Positions 1 to 8,159 of a stretch of 41,707 nucleotides of DNA are shown here, piece after piece (position 1 is the stretch's first letter; each line of letters starts with the position of its first letter). This DNA comes from CAZJDV01 sp964544865. Lineage in GTDB: Bacteria > Chloroflexota > Dehalococcoidia > Lucifugimonadales > CAJWER01. The position numbers and the translations under genes were made by a program. The notes beneath the pieces are model-generated. The model was not told the DNA's origin and ran no database searches. It saw only the letters and a program-made list of their open reading frames with translations. The stretch lies in contig CAZJDV010000012.1 in assembly GCA_964544865.1 (NCBI GenBank), positions 1-41,707 on the forward strand. Direction: 5' to 3'.

Positions 1-2
1 CG

Positions 3-89
3 GACCTCGGAAAGGGCGCGTTTGAGGAGATCTCGTCGCGGTTCTGGCGCTACCGCAGCGAGGTGTTGACGGGACGTGAGCCGGGGTGA
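3..89 (+). CDS. C-terminal end of an unidentified protein (partial, starts before window)
   Basis: Frame 3 is open from the window edge to a TGA at 87-89 and reads 28 residues, polar and charged with aromatic FW and RY pairs, ending in TGREPG. The other two forward frames stop earlier. The piece is too short to assign to a family. The only support is the open frame and the protein-like composition, so this is a tentative gene end. Confidence 0.35.
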   Translation, partial: DLGKGAFEEISSRFWRYRSEVLTGREPG

Positions 90-251
90 AGAAGACAGTG
101 CGATTCATGAGCATGCCGCCTCACACCGACAATTGACATGTGGCCTGCACCCGTGAATCTTGAGGGGTTTTTCTACAGACGATGGGGTGCCCTTCACCTG
201 GTATGGAATCGAGTCGTTGGTGTAGTATTAGATTGTTCAGGAGGCTGCGGA

Positions 252-629
252 GTGGCGAAAATATTAGTAGTCGATGACGAGCCGCACATCAGGCACCTGC
301 TCAATACCATCCTCACCGATGCGGGACATACCGTCACCCAGGCCGGCGATAGGGACGCGGTATGCGAATTGGCCTCCAAGAACTGCCCTGACTTCGTTCT
401 GTTAGATATCAGGATGCCCGCCAAGGATGGATTAACGGCCCTGAAAGAATTGCGAGAGCATTGGGAGACCTGGTCTACGCCCGTCATTATCCTGACCGCA
501 ATGTCCGCGGTCGAGGGCGAGTCAACCGGGATGGATCTCGGTGTGACGCACTACATATCGAAGCCGTTCGTTAACGGCACCGTGGAGTCGGCGATCAGGA
601 ACGCCCTTCGTGAATCAGCGAGTGTCTGA
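252..629 (+). CDS. Single-domain response regulator (CheY-like receiver)
   Basis: A 125-residue stand-alone receiver domain with no output domain. The acidic pair is D8-D9 (VVDDE), the phosphoacceptor is D52 in LLDIRMP, the switch threonine is T82 (ILTA) and the conserved lysine is K104 (SKPF). I chose the GTG at 252 because a full AGGAGG lies at 239-244, 7 bases upstream, and the protein then begins directly at the first receiver beta strand. The frame is open upstream to an ATG at 138, but that would add about 38 residues unlike any receiver. It presumably takes phosphate from an unlinked histidine kinase and signals by protein contact. No kinase lies in the window. Confidence 0.9.
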   Translation: MAKILVVDDEPHIRHLLNTILTDAGHTVTQAGDRDAVCELASKNCPDFVLLDIRMPAKDGLTALKELREHWETWSTPVIILTAMSAVEGESTGMDLGVTHYISKPFVNGTVESAIRNALRESASV

Positions 630-711
630 TAACCTCCGCACGACCGCTGCCTGAATACTGGAAATGACCATCGGCGCCCTCCACGTCTCTGCGACCAGGC
701 CGTGGCGAAAT

Positions 712-1983
712 CTACAGCCCCGCGGCGTCGTTGATTTCCCGCTGGTAGGAGTTGACGCGGTCCTCCGCCACGTCGGCGAAGGTCACGGCATGGTGGATGG
801 CTCCCGATTCCAGGAGGGCGTAGGTCAGCGCCACGGCGTCCAGTCCCACTTGTCCGGAAACCTCCGGCTCCCGGCCGTCGCGTATGGCCCCGGCGAAGTC
901 CTCAAGCTCCAGGGCGATCAGCTTGCGGTCGATGTCCGCGAAGGGGATATCGTACGAGGATATCCTGCGCTGTCCGTCGAATAACGGCGCGGTGATGTCG
1001 TCCAGCTGGAAACCGGGCACGAGGTCCAGCGTGGCGTCCTCTGACAGGTACGCGTCCTCGCCCATTCGCGTGACCCGTAGAGGGCGACCTGATCGACTCC
1101 CCGGCAGATTGATAGACCCGTCGTCGCAGTAGACAATGCCCGCGCCGGTGCCCTCGCCGGGGGCCGCCACCGTCTGCGTGAACTGGCCAATGGCGCCGGA
1201 CTTGAACCGAACCACGGCCACCGCCATGTCCTCAGAGGTGACCTCGACAGACCCGGTCCGCTCGATGGCCTCCTTAACCCTGTGGCGGTAGAACGTCTTC
1301 ATGCTCTCGGACTGCGGCTCGTCGACGTAGCGGATCTGCTCCCACAGGTGGGTCTCCGCGTACACACGGTCCACCTCGCCTATGAAATACAAGAGCAGGT
1401 CGGCGGCGTGAACGGCGTAGTCCAGCAGGTATCCGCCCCTGAGCTTGAGGTGCCGCCAGGCGGTGGCATGCGGCATGTGCCGGGTGCCGCCGGCGGATAT
1501 GTCGATTACCAATCTGGGCGAGCCCAACGCATTGGAGTCCAGGACCGCCTTGACGAGCCGGTTCAGAGGGTCGCGGCGGTAATTCTCGGAAACGGAAAGT
1601 ACCTTGCCCGCGCGCTCGGCGGCCTCGATCATCTTCATCCCCGCGCGCACGGTGAGCGCCAGTGGCTTCTCGACGGCCACGTGCTTGCCGGCGTCGAACG
1701 CCTTCAAGGCCAGGACGTGGTGCAGCCCGCCGTCGGTGACGATGTCAACCGCGTCCAGGCTCGTCTCCTTGTCCAGCATCTCGTCGAAATCGTTGTAGAC
1801 TCGGGGCCGCTTGCCCAGTCCTCGCTCCGCCTCGGACGCTACGTGCTCGGCGGCGGACGTGTTCAGGTCGCATACCGCCACGTAGTCGAAGGTGCCGAAG
1901 ACCAGCTTCGACTCTATTTGGCCAAAGAGGTGGCGCAGCCCCATGCCGCCGCACCCGACCTGCGCGATCTGTAGGTCCGCCAT
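712..1983 (-). CDS. Gfo/Idh/MocA family oxidoreductase
   Basis: A 423-residue NAD(P)-dependent sugar or cyclitol oxidoreductase. The N-terminal Rossmann fold has the nucleotide-binding turn VGCGGMG at residues 9-15 and the family's catalytic EKP motif at 105-107 (VAVEKPLAL). The rest is the usual alpha/beta C-terminal domain. The ATG at 1983 is preceded on the minus strand by AGGAGG (1990-1995). It is the third gene of a minus-strand set after the SDR and the enolase-family dehydratase, 26 bases after the latter. That context suggests oxidation or reduction of a sugar or sugar-acid intermediate in a catabolic route. The substrate cannot be read from sequence. Confidence 0.9.
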   Translation of the reverse strand: MADLQIAQVGCGGMGLRHLFGQIESKLVFGTFDYVAVCDLNTSAAEHVASEAERGLGKRPRVYNDFDEMLDKETSLDAVDIVTDGGLHHVLALKAFDAGKHVAVEKPLALTVRAGMKMIEAAERAGKVLSVSENYRRDPLNRLVKAVLDSNALGSPRLVIDISAGGTRHMPHATAWRHLKLRGGYLLDYAVHAADLLLYFIGEVDRVYAETHLWEQIRYVDEPQSESMKTFYRHRVKEAIERTGSVEVTSEDMAVAVVRFKSGAIGQFTQTVAAPGEGTGAGIVYCDDGSINLPGSRSGRPLRVTRMGEDAYLSEDATLDLVPGFQLDDITAPLFDGQRRISSYDIPFADIDRKLIALELEDFAGAIRDGREPEVSGQVGLDAVALTYALLESGAIHHAVTFADVAEDRVNSYQREINDAAGL

Positions 1984-2009
1984 GCCAAACCTCCTGTCCC
2001 GCCGATGCG

Positions 2010-3122
2010 CTACCTGAAAGCGACCGAGCCGTCTTGGCGGACCGCCGTGCCGATGTCCCTTGGCTCATACGGGAACCGGGATGCGGCCTCTTCGTCGAAC
2101 TCGACGCCGATGCCGGGCCCGTCCGGTACCTGGATGTAACCGTTCTCCACCTTGAGTGGATTTGTGGCGATCACGTCCCTAGGGTCCTGGCGGTACTCCA
2201 GGACCAGGAAGTTGGGTATGGCGGCGGCGAGCTGGACGTGGATCGCCGTGAGCACCGGGCCCCAGGCGTTGTGAGGGGAAACGGTGGCGTGATACGCCTC
2301 CGCCATGCCCGCGATCTTCTTGCACTGGGTCAGGCCGCCCTGGAGTCCCGCGTCTAGCTTCAGGTCCTGGGCGGCGCCTTTGCTGAGGACTTCCTTGAAC
2401 TCGTAGATGGTGTGCAGCCGCTCGCCGGTGGCTATGGGGATGCTGAGCTGCGCGGCCACCTCGGCCATCGAGTCCACGCTGTCCGGCGGGATCGGGTCCT
2501 CGATGAAGAGGATGTCGAATTGCTCCAGTTTCCCCGCCAGCGCTATGGCCTCTCCCGGGCCGAGCTTCCTGTGGACCTCCACTACCAGGTCAACGTCCTC
2601 ACCGGCCGCGTCCCGGGCAGCACCGACCCTCTCCACGACCTCCCTGACCAGCCGCGCGTAACTCCACTTCGGGTAGTCGGCGGGGAACGGGTCGATTTTG
2701 ACGGCGGTATGGCCTTCGTCGACCGCCCGCGTGATCTGCTCGACCACCCCATCCCTGCCGCTGTCCATGCAGAGGGCGCACATCCTGATCTTGTCCCGGT
2801 GCTTGCCGCCGAGCAGGGCGTACACCGGGGCGCCGTAATGCTTGCCCGCGATGTCCCACAGGGCAACGTCGATGGCGCTGAGGGCGGCGTAGATGGACGC
2901 GCCTCTGAAGCTGGAACTTCGGTACATGTACTGCCAGTGGTAGTCGATTGCCAGCGGGTCCTTGCCCTTCAGATACGCGCTGAACTCTTCCACCACGACG
3001 GCCGTGGCGGCGGGCTGGCCCCAGAAGGTGGCCTGCCCGATTCCGTTGATGCCGGTGTCAGTGCGCACCCTGACCACGAGCCAGTCCTGTACGAGAAAGG
3101 TCTCGACCGACTCGATCCTCAT
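2010..3122 (-). CDS. Mandelate racemase/muconate lactonizing enzyme family protein, D-galactonate-dehydratase-like
   Basis: A 370-residue enolase-superfamily enzyme with N-terminal capping domain and C-terminal barrel. The likely Mg ligands are E182 (VEVH), E208 (IEDP) and E234 (TGER), with catalytic histidine candidates H184 and H284 (SPHN). This spacing nearly coincides with sugar-acid dehydratases of the galactonate/mannonate type, which have Asp rather than Glu at the first ligand. The reaction would be dehydration of an aldonate to a 2-keto-3-deoxy acid. The start overlaps the stop of the upstream SDR by 4 bases (ATGA type), implying translational coupling. The exact substrate is not determinable here. 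Confidence 0.9.
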   Translation of the reverse strand: MRIESVETFLVQDWLVVRVRTDTGINGIGQATFWGQPAATAVVVEEFSAYLKGKDPLAIDYHWQYMYRSSSFRGASIYAALSAIDVALWDIAGKHYGAPVYALLGGKHRDKIRMCALCMDSGRDGVVEQITRAVDEGHTAVKIDPFPADYPKWSYARLVREVVERVGAARDAAGEDVDLVVEVHRKLGPGEAIALAGKLEQFDILFIEDPIPPDSVDSMAEVAAQLSIPIATGERLHTIYEFKEVLSKGAAQDLKLDAGLQGGLTQCKKIAGMAEAYHATVSPHNAWGPVLTAIHVQLAAAIPNFLVLEYRQDPRDVIATNPLKVENGYIQVPDGPGIGVEFDEEAASRFPYEPRDIGTAVRQDGSVAFR

Positions 3123-3892
3123 TGGGCGGCCTCCCAGCTACGCGATTCCCACTCCCTGGAGTGGTCTCTCATGATCGTCGGCCTAATGATGAGCTCGGGC
3201 ACCGCGGTCTTTGCGGAGAGCATGGCGATCATCGTTATCGCCTCCGCCACATCCTCCGCCGTGGCCATCGTTGCCCGGGCCTCTGCGGTGGGGACCACGG
3301 GGCGCGTATCGATTATGGGCGTGTCAACCTCCCCGGGGATGACCACGCTAGCGCGAATGCCGGTGTTCTTGAACTCGGCATTCAGGAACGCCGTGAAGTT
3401 GTTGACGGCCGCCTTGGCCGCGCTGTACGCCATACCGCCTAGCAGCCCCGGCGTCACGCCGGCCAGTGAGGAGACGTTGATGATCGTGCCGCCGCCGGCA
3501 TCGAGCATCGTGGGAATGACGGCCTGGGTGCAGTAGATGGTCCCGACCAGGTTGGAGTCCAAAACGGCGCGAATCTCCTGCGGCGTGACGGTGAGAAGGC
3601 TGCGGTTCCCCGAGCTGTGACCGGCGGCGTTGACGAGTAAGTCTATGCGCCCAAAATCGTCCTTTACCCCGGACACCATTTCGGAAACCGAATCGTGATC
3701 GGCGACGTCCAGGGCCCAGGCGAAGGACGTACCTCCCTGCTCCACTATATGCTCCGCGACTGCCTCTACCTTCGATCTCGTTCGGCCCACCAGGACCACC
3801 TTCGCTCCTTCCCCGGCCATCCTCAGCGCGGTGGCCTCCCCAATCCCGCTTCCGCCGCCGGTTACGATGCAAACCTTGTTGTCCAGGGCCAT
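3119..3892 (-). CDS. Short-chain dehydrogenase/reductase
   Basis: A 257-residue classical SDR. The cofactor-binding TGGGSGIG is at 11-18, NAAG at 88-91, catalytic Ser near 141-142, and Tyr156-Lys160 in the YSAAK motif. The ATG at 3892 has AGGAGG 6 bases upstream (3899-3904). It is the promoter-proximal gene of the SDR, dehydratase, Gfo/Idh minus-strand operon, so it probably oxidises a sugar or hydroxy acid feeding that route. The C-terminal tail is rich in charged residues and holds no extra domain. Confidence 0.9.
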   Translation of the reverse strand: MALDNKVCIVTGGGSGIGEATALRMAGEGAKVVLVGRTRSKVEAVAEHIVEQGGTSFAWALDVADHDSVSEMVSGVKDDFGRIDLLVNAAGHSSGNRSLLTVTPQEIRAVLDSNLVGTIYCTQAVIPTMLDAGGGTIINVSSLAGVTPGLLGGMAYSAAKAAVNNFTAFLNAEFKNTGIRASVVIPGEVDTPIIDTRPVVPTAEARATMATAEDVAEAITMIAMLSAKTAVPELIIRPTIMRDHSREWESRSWEAAQ

Positions 3893-3926
3893 GCATTACC
3901 TCCTGCTGGGTCGAAATGTCCCGGCG

Positions 3927-3932
3927 AGTATA
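3927..3932 (-). promoter_or_regulatory. Probable -10 element for the SDR-dehydratase-Gfo/Idh operon
   Basis: TATACT on the minus strand, 5 of 6 to the sigma-70 consensus, would start transcription about 28 bases before the SDR start codon. No convincing -35 hexamer lies at 16-18 bases, so it rests on the -10 and its position alone. Confidence 0.35.
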
Positions 3933-4120
3933 GCACGACCCTGTCCCTAGTCCCCGAGAGAGCGCAGTAGTCCAGAAGGATGATCGGACCGTGGTCCTTA
4001 TTCCCTACGTTGAATCCCACGTTCTCCTGATGAATATCAGAAGGCCAGGTCTTAGCATCATATCTGGCAGACGCAATTCCTGGACGCACTGCCGCCCGCG
4101 CCTCGACCCAGCAGAGATGA

Positions 4121-5026
4121 ATGAACGCTGCACTGGCCACCGAGAGACCGCGATCGACAGCAATCACGATGCCGCGAAGCAGGATCGCGAGGGTCGGCCT
4201 CCTGCAGCGCGCTTCCGCCGTCCGGAGACGGACCTGGCTGATCTATGCTTTCGCCGCGTCGATCGCGCTTCTGCTGGCGCTGTGCGTTGCCAATGGCTGG
4301 GGCCTGAGCGGATACTTTGGCGTGTTTGGATTCAGCGTCCTGACAAACGCCATGCTGTTTCTGCTATCGGGCCTGGGTGCCGTGATGGTCGCGGGGGCAA
4401 TGGTGTTGAATCCCCTGGCCGTGGCTGTGCTGACCGGCACGGGCGGAGCTATCGGCGAGCTCACCGGCTACGCGCTCGGCCGCTCGACGCGCAATGTAAT
4501 AAAGAAAGGGAAGTTGCCGGCCTGGCTCAATCGAATAGCCGAGCGGCACATGGCGATTACCATCCTGGCGATATCGATAATCCCCAGCCCGTTCGTGAAT
4601 GCCATAGGCATCGTCGCCGGACGTGTCGGCTACCCGGTCGGCCGGTTCCTGGCCTACTCGATGGCGGGCAAGGTGGTCCAGTCCATCGCGTTCGTCTACC
4701 TGGCCCTTTGGTACCTGTCGCTGCTCAGCTCTCTAACGGGCATTGGGCAGCAACGGCTGAGGCTGGACAGCGCACGAGGATTGAATGGGGCGCGAAGGAT
4801 CCGGCCTCACGTCCCCCTATCATCGGGCGGGACCGCGTTCCATCGAGTAGGGCTGCCAGCGCCGAAGCTCGGAGCCCTCCAGGACCGTGGGGTTTACGCA
4901 GGCCATCGGCCACCTGCCGGTCAGAACCAGCGCGATCTCTTCCCCTACCCGCCTCCGCCGCCTCGGGTCGAAACGGGCCGAGGCCGAGGCCACGTGGGGC
5001 GTGACGATCACGTTGTCCATATGTAG
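4121..5026 (+). CDS. VTT/SNARE-associated (DedA-like) membrane protein with a frame running into the convergent gene
   Basis: The frame encodes 301 residues. Residues about 40-200 are a hydrophobic VTT-type domain: membrane stretches around 40-60, 75-105 and 180-205, a GELTGYALGR turn, and the IPSPFVNAIGIVAGR re-entrant-like segment typical of DedA-related proteins, which are putative lipid flippases or transporters. After about residue 206 the sequence becomes low-complexity Arg/Gly/Pro and is antisense to the end of the dehydrogenase at 4820-5872. The natural stop may therefore have been lost. Starts at 4121 and 4169 are both possible and neither has a strong ribosome site. Confidence 0.65.
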   Translation: MNAALATERPRSTAITMPRSRIARVGLLQRASAVRRRTWLIYAFAASIALLLALCVANGWGLSGYFGVFGFSVLTNAMLFLLSGLGAVMVAGAMVLNPLAVAVLTGTGGAIGELTGYALGRSTRNVIKKGKLPAWLNRIAERHMAITILAISIIPSPFVNAIGIVAGRVGYPVGRFLAYSMAGKVVQSIAFVYLALWYLSLLSSLTGIGQQRLRLDSARGLNGARRIRPHVPLSSGGTAFHRVGLPAPKLGALQDRGVYAGHRPPAGQNQRDLFPYPPPPPRVETGRGRGHVGRDDHVVHM

Positions 5027-5872
5027 CAAAGGGTTCTCGGGGCCGGGCGGCTCCTGCTCCAGGACGTCCAGGCCCGCGGCCGCGATCCAGCCCTCCTTGA
5101 GCGCCTTGATAAGGGCGGCCTCGTCGACAGTCCCGCCGCGCCCATTGTTTATGAACAGAGCTTCCGGCTTCATCAGTCGAAAGTGCCTCTCGGTCAGCAA
5201 TCGGTCGGTCTCGGCGGTCCCGGGGGCGTGCATCGAGACGATGTCGGATCGCTCGAGCAGTTCGTCCAGGCCGACGGGCTCTACACCGTAGCTAGACATG
5301 ACCAGCTCCTCGATGTATGGGTCGTACGCGAGTATGCGAAGGCCGAAGGGCGCCGCTCTCGTCGCGACGGCCCTGGCCACATGGCCGAAAGAGACCAGAC
5401 CGAGGGTTTGGCCCATGAGCCGCGGGAAGCCGTAGAGGTATGGTCGCCCCTCCTTCCAGCGCCCGTCCTTGGACATCCGGTCCATGAGGGTCAGCCGACG
5501 GTATGTGCCCAGGACCATAGCCATGGTGTGGTCGGCCACCTCCTCGATGAAGGTGTCGGGCACGTTGGTGACAGGGATACCTCTCTCGGTGGCGGCCGGC
5601 ACGTCGACGCCGTCGGTCCCGACGCTGCCCACGGCTATGATTTTGCACGACTCCAGGCTATCGATGATCTTGCGGCTCAGGTAGTGGCCCGAGATGATCG
5701 CGTCGGCATCTCTGGCGGCGTCGATGAAGTCTTCGTCGCTGGTGGCGCTGGTCTCCACTATCTGAGCGCCGATACGCCCAAGCGCCTCCATCTCTAGCTC
5801 GTACGGAGTCCCGGATCCGATTGGCGCTCGACCCGGCAGTCCGGCCGGCGCTACTATTTTGAATTCAGCCAC
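4820..5872 (-). CDS. D-2-hydroxyacid dehydrogenase, phosphoglycerate-dehydrogenase family
   Basis: A 350-residue NAD-dependent D-isomer-specific 2-hydroxyacid dehydrogenase. The Rossmann region is at about 157-175. The catalytic residues fit R245 (NNGRGG), E274 (LEQEP) and H293 (TPHVAS). The glycine-rich turn is altered (SFGHVA where GxGxxG is usual). No C-terminal ACT domain is present, so it need not be serine biosynthetic. The start is GTG at 5872, with AGGAGG 5 bases upstream (5878-5883) and a good promoter at 5943-5971. Its last 207 bases overlap the opposing VTT reading frame. Substrate unknown; hydroxypyruvate, glyoxylate or a related 2-keto acid are possibilities. Confidence 0.88.
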   Translation of the reverse strand: MAEFKIVAPAGLPGRAPIGSGTPYELEMEALGRIGAQIVETSATSDEDFIDAARDADAIISGHYLSRKIIDSLESCKIIAVGSVGTDGVDVPAATERGIPVTNVPDTFIEEVADHTMAMVLGTYRRLTLMDRMSKDGRWKEGRPYLYGFPRLMGQTLGLVSFGHVARAVATRAAPFGLRILAYDPYIEELVMSSYGVEPVGLDELLERSDIVSMHAPGTAETDRLLTERHFRLMKPEALFINNGRGGTVDEAALIKALKEGWIAAAGLDVLEQEPPGPENPLLHMDNVIVTPHVASASARFDPRRRRRVGEEIALVLTGRWPMACVNPTVLEGSELRRWQPYSMERGPAR

Positions 5873-5942
5873 GTCGCCCTCCTTTTCGATCAGTCGACTC
5901 CTGATGTGCGTTGGCCATGGCCCGATCGGCCGTCAGTCGGTT

Positions 5943-5971
5943 AGGATATGGCAGGGCGCGACCGATGTCCA
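5943..5971 (-). promoter_or_regulatory. Sigma-70-type promoter of the 2-hydroxyacid dehydrogenase gene
   Basis: On the minus strand TGGACA (5966-5971, 5 of 6 to the -35 consensus) is separated by 17 bases from TATCCT (5943-5948, 4 of 6 to the -10 consensus). Transcription would begin about 64 bases before the GTG start at 5872. Confidence 0.5.
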
Positions 5972-6079
5972 GCGGTTCAGTCTAGGCGTGGATCCACGGC
6001 TAGCATAAGAGCCTGCGCCGGGCAATAACTGCTCTGGATGTGCGCCTAAGATCCTTACCGTCGGCCGTTTCCGTCCCAC

Positions 6080-6970
6080 TCAGCTTCCCTCTCCCTCGCC
6101 AATCGAGGAAGACAGATAGCCTTCTAGCGGTTGCGTCCTGAGGAGCTGGTACACGCCCCACGCGAACGGGATGTAGCCGAGATAGCCGAGGGCTGGCATC
6201 TCGAACACGTCGAGATAATCGAAATGGGCCAGGTGGTAAGTCCAGCGGGGCGTGGCCCAGAAATTCCAGAATTCCCACAATACCCCGCACAGGAGGCCCG
6301 CCAACCCCACGGCCACGGGCAGCCGCCACCGGCGATGCAGCACTTCGTCGACCAGGCTGCGGCCCCCACCGCGGCCGATCACGCCGTCGAAGACCATGAA
6401 TGGCCCGACCCAGACGAGGGGGAAGAAGACGTCAGGGACGATAAATACCAACGCCACTGCCAGCCCCCCCGCTCCCGCCTCGATGAGATACGCCGTCGAG
6501 CCCGGTGATGTCTCCCGGCCGGTGTGGGAGACGGCGAGCAGGCCGGCTGTCAGCCGCCACGCGGCGTCGAGTGCTGGAGCCACTGTGGAAAAAGTCACCG
6601 ACGCGAGGACGGCGTAAGAGACCGGTCCGTAGTTGTACAGGGTGACGTACTCCCAGTTGTCCACCCGCGAGTTGACCAGCTCGAACCACCACCACAATGG
6701 CACCGATACGACGGAGAGCGCGAGATGGCGCCGCCAGCCCGGATGGCCCTCGGGACCGACGGCGTACATCAGCAGCGCGGCGCCCAACCATGTACCGGCG
6801 AAGAACAGGGGGTTCCAGTAGCTCGTCTGAGTCCACAGCAGCGCCCACGACGACGCTATGAGGAGCAGGGCCGGTAGCGGGACCGGGCCCTTGAGGTAAT
6901 GGCGGGAAGGCTTCGCCGTTTCGGCGCTATGGTGACTCGTGCCGGGACCGGCGGTATTCAGCGGATTCAA
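6080..6970 (-). CDS. Polytopic membrane protein of unknown function
   Basis: About 296 residues with roughly seven hydrophobic segments, very rich in Trp and aromatic residues. Two regions resemble each other: WWWFELVN...DNWEY near 93-108 and LWEFWNFW...RWTYHL near 231-247. Both show a Trp-aromatic-Glu core followed by Asn and a W-x-Y, suggesting an internal duplication. The later stretch FEMPALGYLGYIPFA recalls small integral membrane enzymes, but I do not recognise a characterised family. The start is uncertain: the longest frame begins with TTG at 6970 and no clear Shine-Dalgarno is visible. It lies 70 bases downstream of the isoprenyl synthase on the same strand and may share its transcript. 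Confidence 0.75.
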   Translation of the reverse strand: MNPLNTAGPGTSHHSAETAKPSRHYLKGPVPLPALLLIASSWALLWTQTSYWNPLFFAGTWLGAALLMYAVGPEGHPGWRRHLALSVVSVPLWWWFELVNSRVDNWEYVTLYNYGPVSYAVLASVTFSTVAPALDAAWRLTAGLLAVSHTGRETSPGSTAYLIEAGAGGLAVALVFIVPDVFFPLVWVGPFMVFDGVIGRGGGRSLVDEVLHRRWRLPVAVGLAGLLCGVLWEFWNFWATPRWTYHLAHFDYLDVFEMPALGYLGYIPFAWGVYQLLRTQPLEGYLSSSIGEGEGS

Positions 6971-7040
6971 CCTGCAAGTTCCCGTGGCCTGAATCAGACT
7001 GGCGGCACGGCTCCGCCGGTGTGCCGGTCCACCTGCGGAC

Positions 7041-7931
7041 CTACCGACCGAAGCGGCGCTGCCGGGCCTGGAAGCTGCGAATTGCGCGTAGGAAGTCGAT
7101 CTTGCGAAAAGCCGGCCAGGGCACGTCGCAGAAGTAGAGCTCGCTGTGCACGCTCTGCCACAGCAAGAATCCGCTCAGCCTGACCTCGCCACTCGTCCTG
7201 ATAATGAGGTCCGGCTCCGGGACGTCCGGAGCGTACATGAATGGCTCCAGGTCGTCGTCAGACAGGCTTTCGGCGATCTCGGCCGCGCTCTCGCCTTTGC
7301 CTCCCCGTATGCGCAGCAGCCTCTTGAATGCGTCGAGGATCTCGTCCCTGCCGCCGTACGCCATCGCGACGTTGAGAATGTTCGGTCCCAGATTGGCCGA
7401 TTGGCGCTCTGCGGCCTCGATCTGGTCCCTCAGCTCGCTGGGCAGCATCTCGAGCCTGCCCACCGCTCTTAGGCGCCGCCTGGTGGAGCCCTGGGTCCCT
7501 TCCCGGCTCAGCGATCCCAGACGGTCTCCCACTATCTGGAATATCTTGCCCAGCTCGGAGGGGGCCCTTTCAAGGTTTTCGGTGGACAACCCCCACAGTG
7601 TAACGACCGGTATGGACAGCTCGTCGCACCACGCCACGACCTCGCTGGCCTTGTCGCCGCCATACTTGTAGCCGTCCGCCAGGGCCGGCAGGCCCGTATT
7701 TCGCGCAAAGCGCCTGTTGCCGTCAAGAATCATCGCCACATGCATGGGGAGGGCATGAGAGCGCACCTCGCTCATCAGATGGCTGGCGTACCAACGGTAA
7801 CCAAGTGGCGAGACCGGTGCGAGGGCTAGTCTTCCAGCCGCCAGTGCCACCGCCGCGCCGGCCGAGAACGGGCGTGACACGGCGCGAAGGCGTACTCTGG
7901 TTCCGCGCATCGGCTTCGTTCCATCGAACAC
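7041..7931 (-). CDS. uppS: Isoprenyl transferase (Z-prenyl/undecaprenyl diphosphate synthase family)
   Basis: A 296-residue cis-prenyltransferase that condenses isopentenyl diphosphate onto an allylic primer to make a polyprenyl carrier lipid. Motifs seen: ILDGNRRFAR with catalytic D70, STENL near 116-120, and the diphosphate-binding RTSGEVRLSGFLLWQ from R245, with E263 as a likely Mg ligand. DGNRR in place of DGNGR resembles actinobacterial and archaeal-type enzymes. About 60 residues precede the core, including a hydrophobic stretch that could hold it on the membrane. GTG 7931 is supported by GAGGTGA at 7936-7942. An internal ATG (residue 53) would give a canonical-length enzyme. The divergent neighbour uses polyprenyl phosphate, which fits. 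Confidence 0.92.
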   Translation of the reverse strand: MFDGTKPMRGTRVRLRAVSRPFSAGAAVALAAGRLALAPVSPLGYRWYASHLMSEVRSHALPMHVAMILDGNRRFARNTGLPALADGYKYGGDKASEVVAWCDELSIPVVTLWGLSTENLERAPSELGKIFQIVGDRLGSLSREGTQGSTRRRLRAVGRLEMLPSELRDQIEAAERQSANLGPNILNVAMAYGGRDEILDAFKRLLRIRGGKGESAAEIAESLSDDDLEPFMYAPDVPEPDLIIRTSGEVRLSGFLLWQSVHSELYFCDVPWPAFRKIDFLRAIRSFQARQRRFGR

Positions 7932-7970
7932 TCGGTCACCTCACGTGCCGGCTACGAATCGCGCCCATCG

Positions 7971-7976
7971 AGTATA
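7971..7976 (-). promoter_or_regulatory. Probable -10 element for the isoprenyl transferase
   Basis: TATACT on the minus strand would place the transcription start about 33 bases before the GTG at 7931. No good -35 is visible at normal spacing. Confidence 0.35.
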
Positions 7977-8098
7977 ACCCGTCCGTCCGCATCATTGTAG
8001 GGCGAGACGCCGTCGTGAACAAGGGGTATTTATGGTGCGCACGGTGGAGTCCGATAGCTTTGGAAGCGCGAGGCCGCCGCCTGGTCGGTCGAATCAGA

Positions 8099-8104
8099 TA
8101 TAAT
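8099..8104 (+). promoter_or_regulatory. Consensus -10 element for the polyprenol-phosphate-sugar synthase
   Basis: A perfect TATAAT overlaps the ATG at 8103. If used, that ATG cannot be the start codon, and the GTG at 8160 would have a leader of about 48 bases containing the Shine-Dalgarno. No -35 match is visible 17 bases upstream. Confidence 0.45.
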
Positions 8105-8159
8105 GCTAGACGCGAATCCAATCTATCCTCGGCCGTGTGTTTCTGGAGGGGCAGGCACA

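Noticed and set aside
133..138. TTGACA upstream of the receiver gene as a -35 element
   Set aside because: The hexamer 17 bases downstream (GAATCT) matches the -10 consensus at only 2 of 6 positions, and TAGTAT at 223-228 has no -35 partner.
1282..1974. Long plus-strand open frame opposite the first Gfo/Idh gene
   Set aside because: It lies wholly antisense to a clear family member and shows no motifs, as expected for a high-GC shadow frame. The same applies to other long antisense frames, for example 2412-3536 and 19446-21005.
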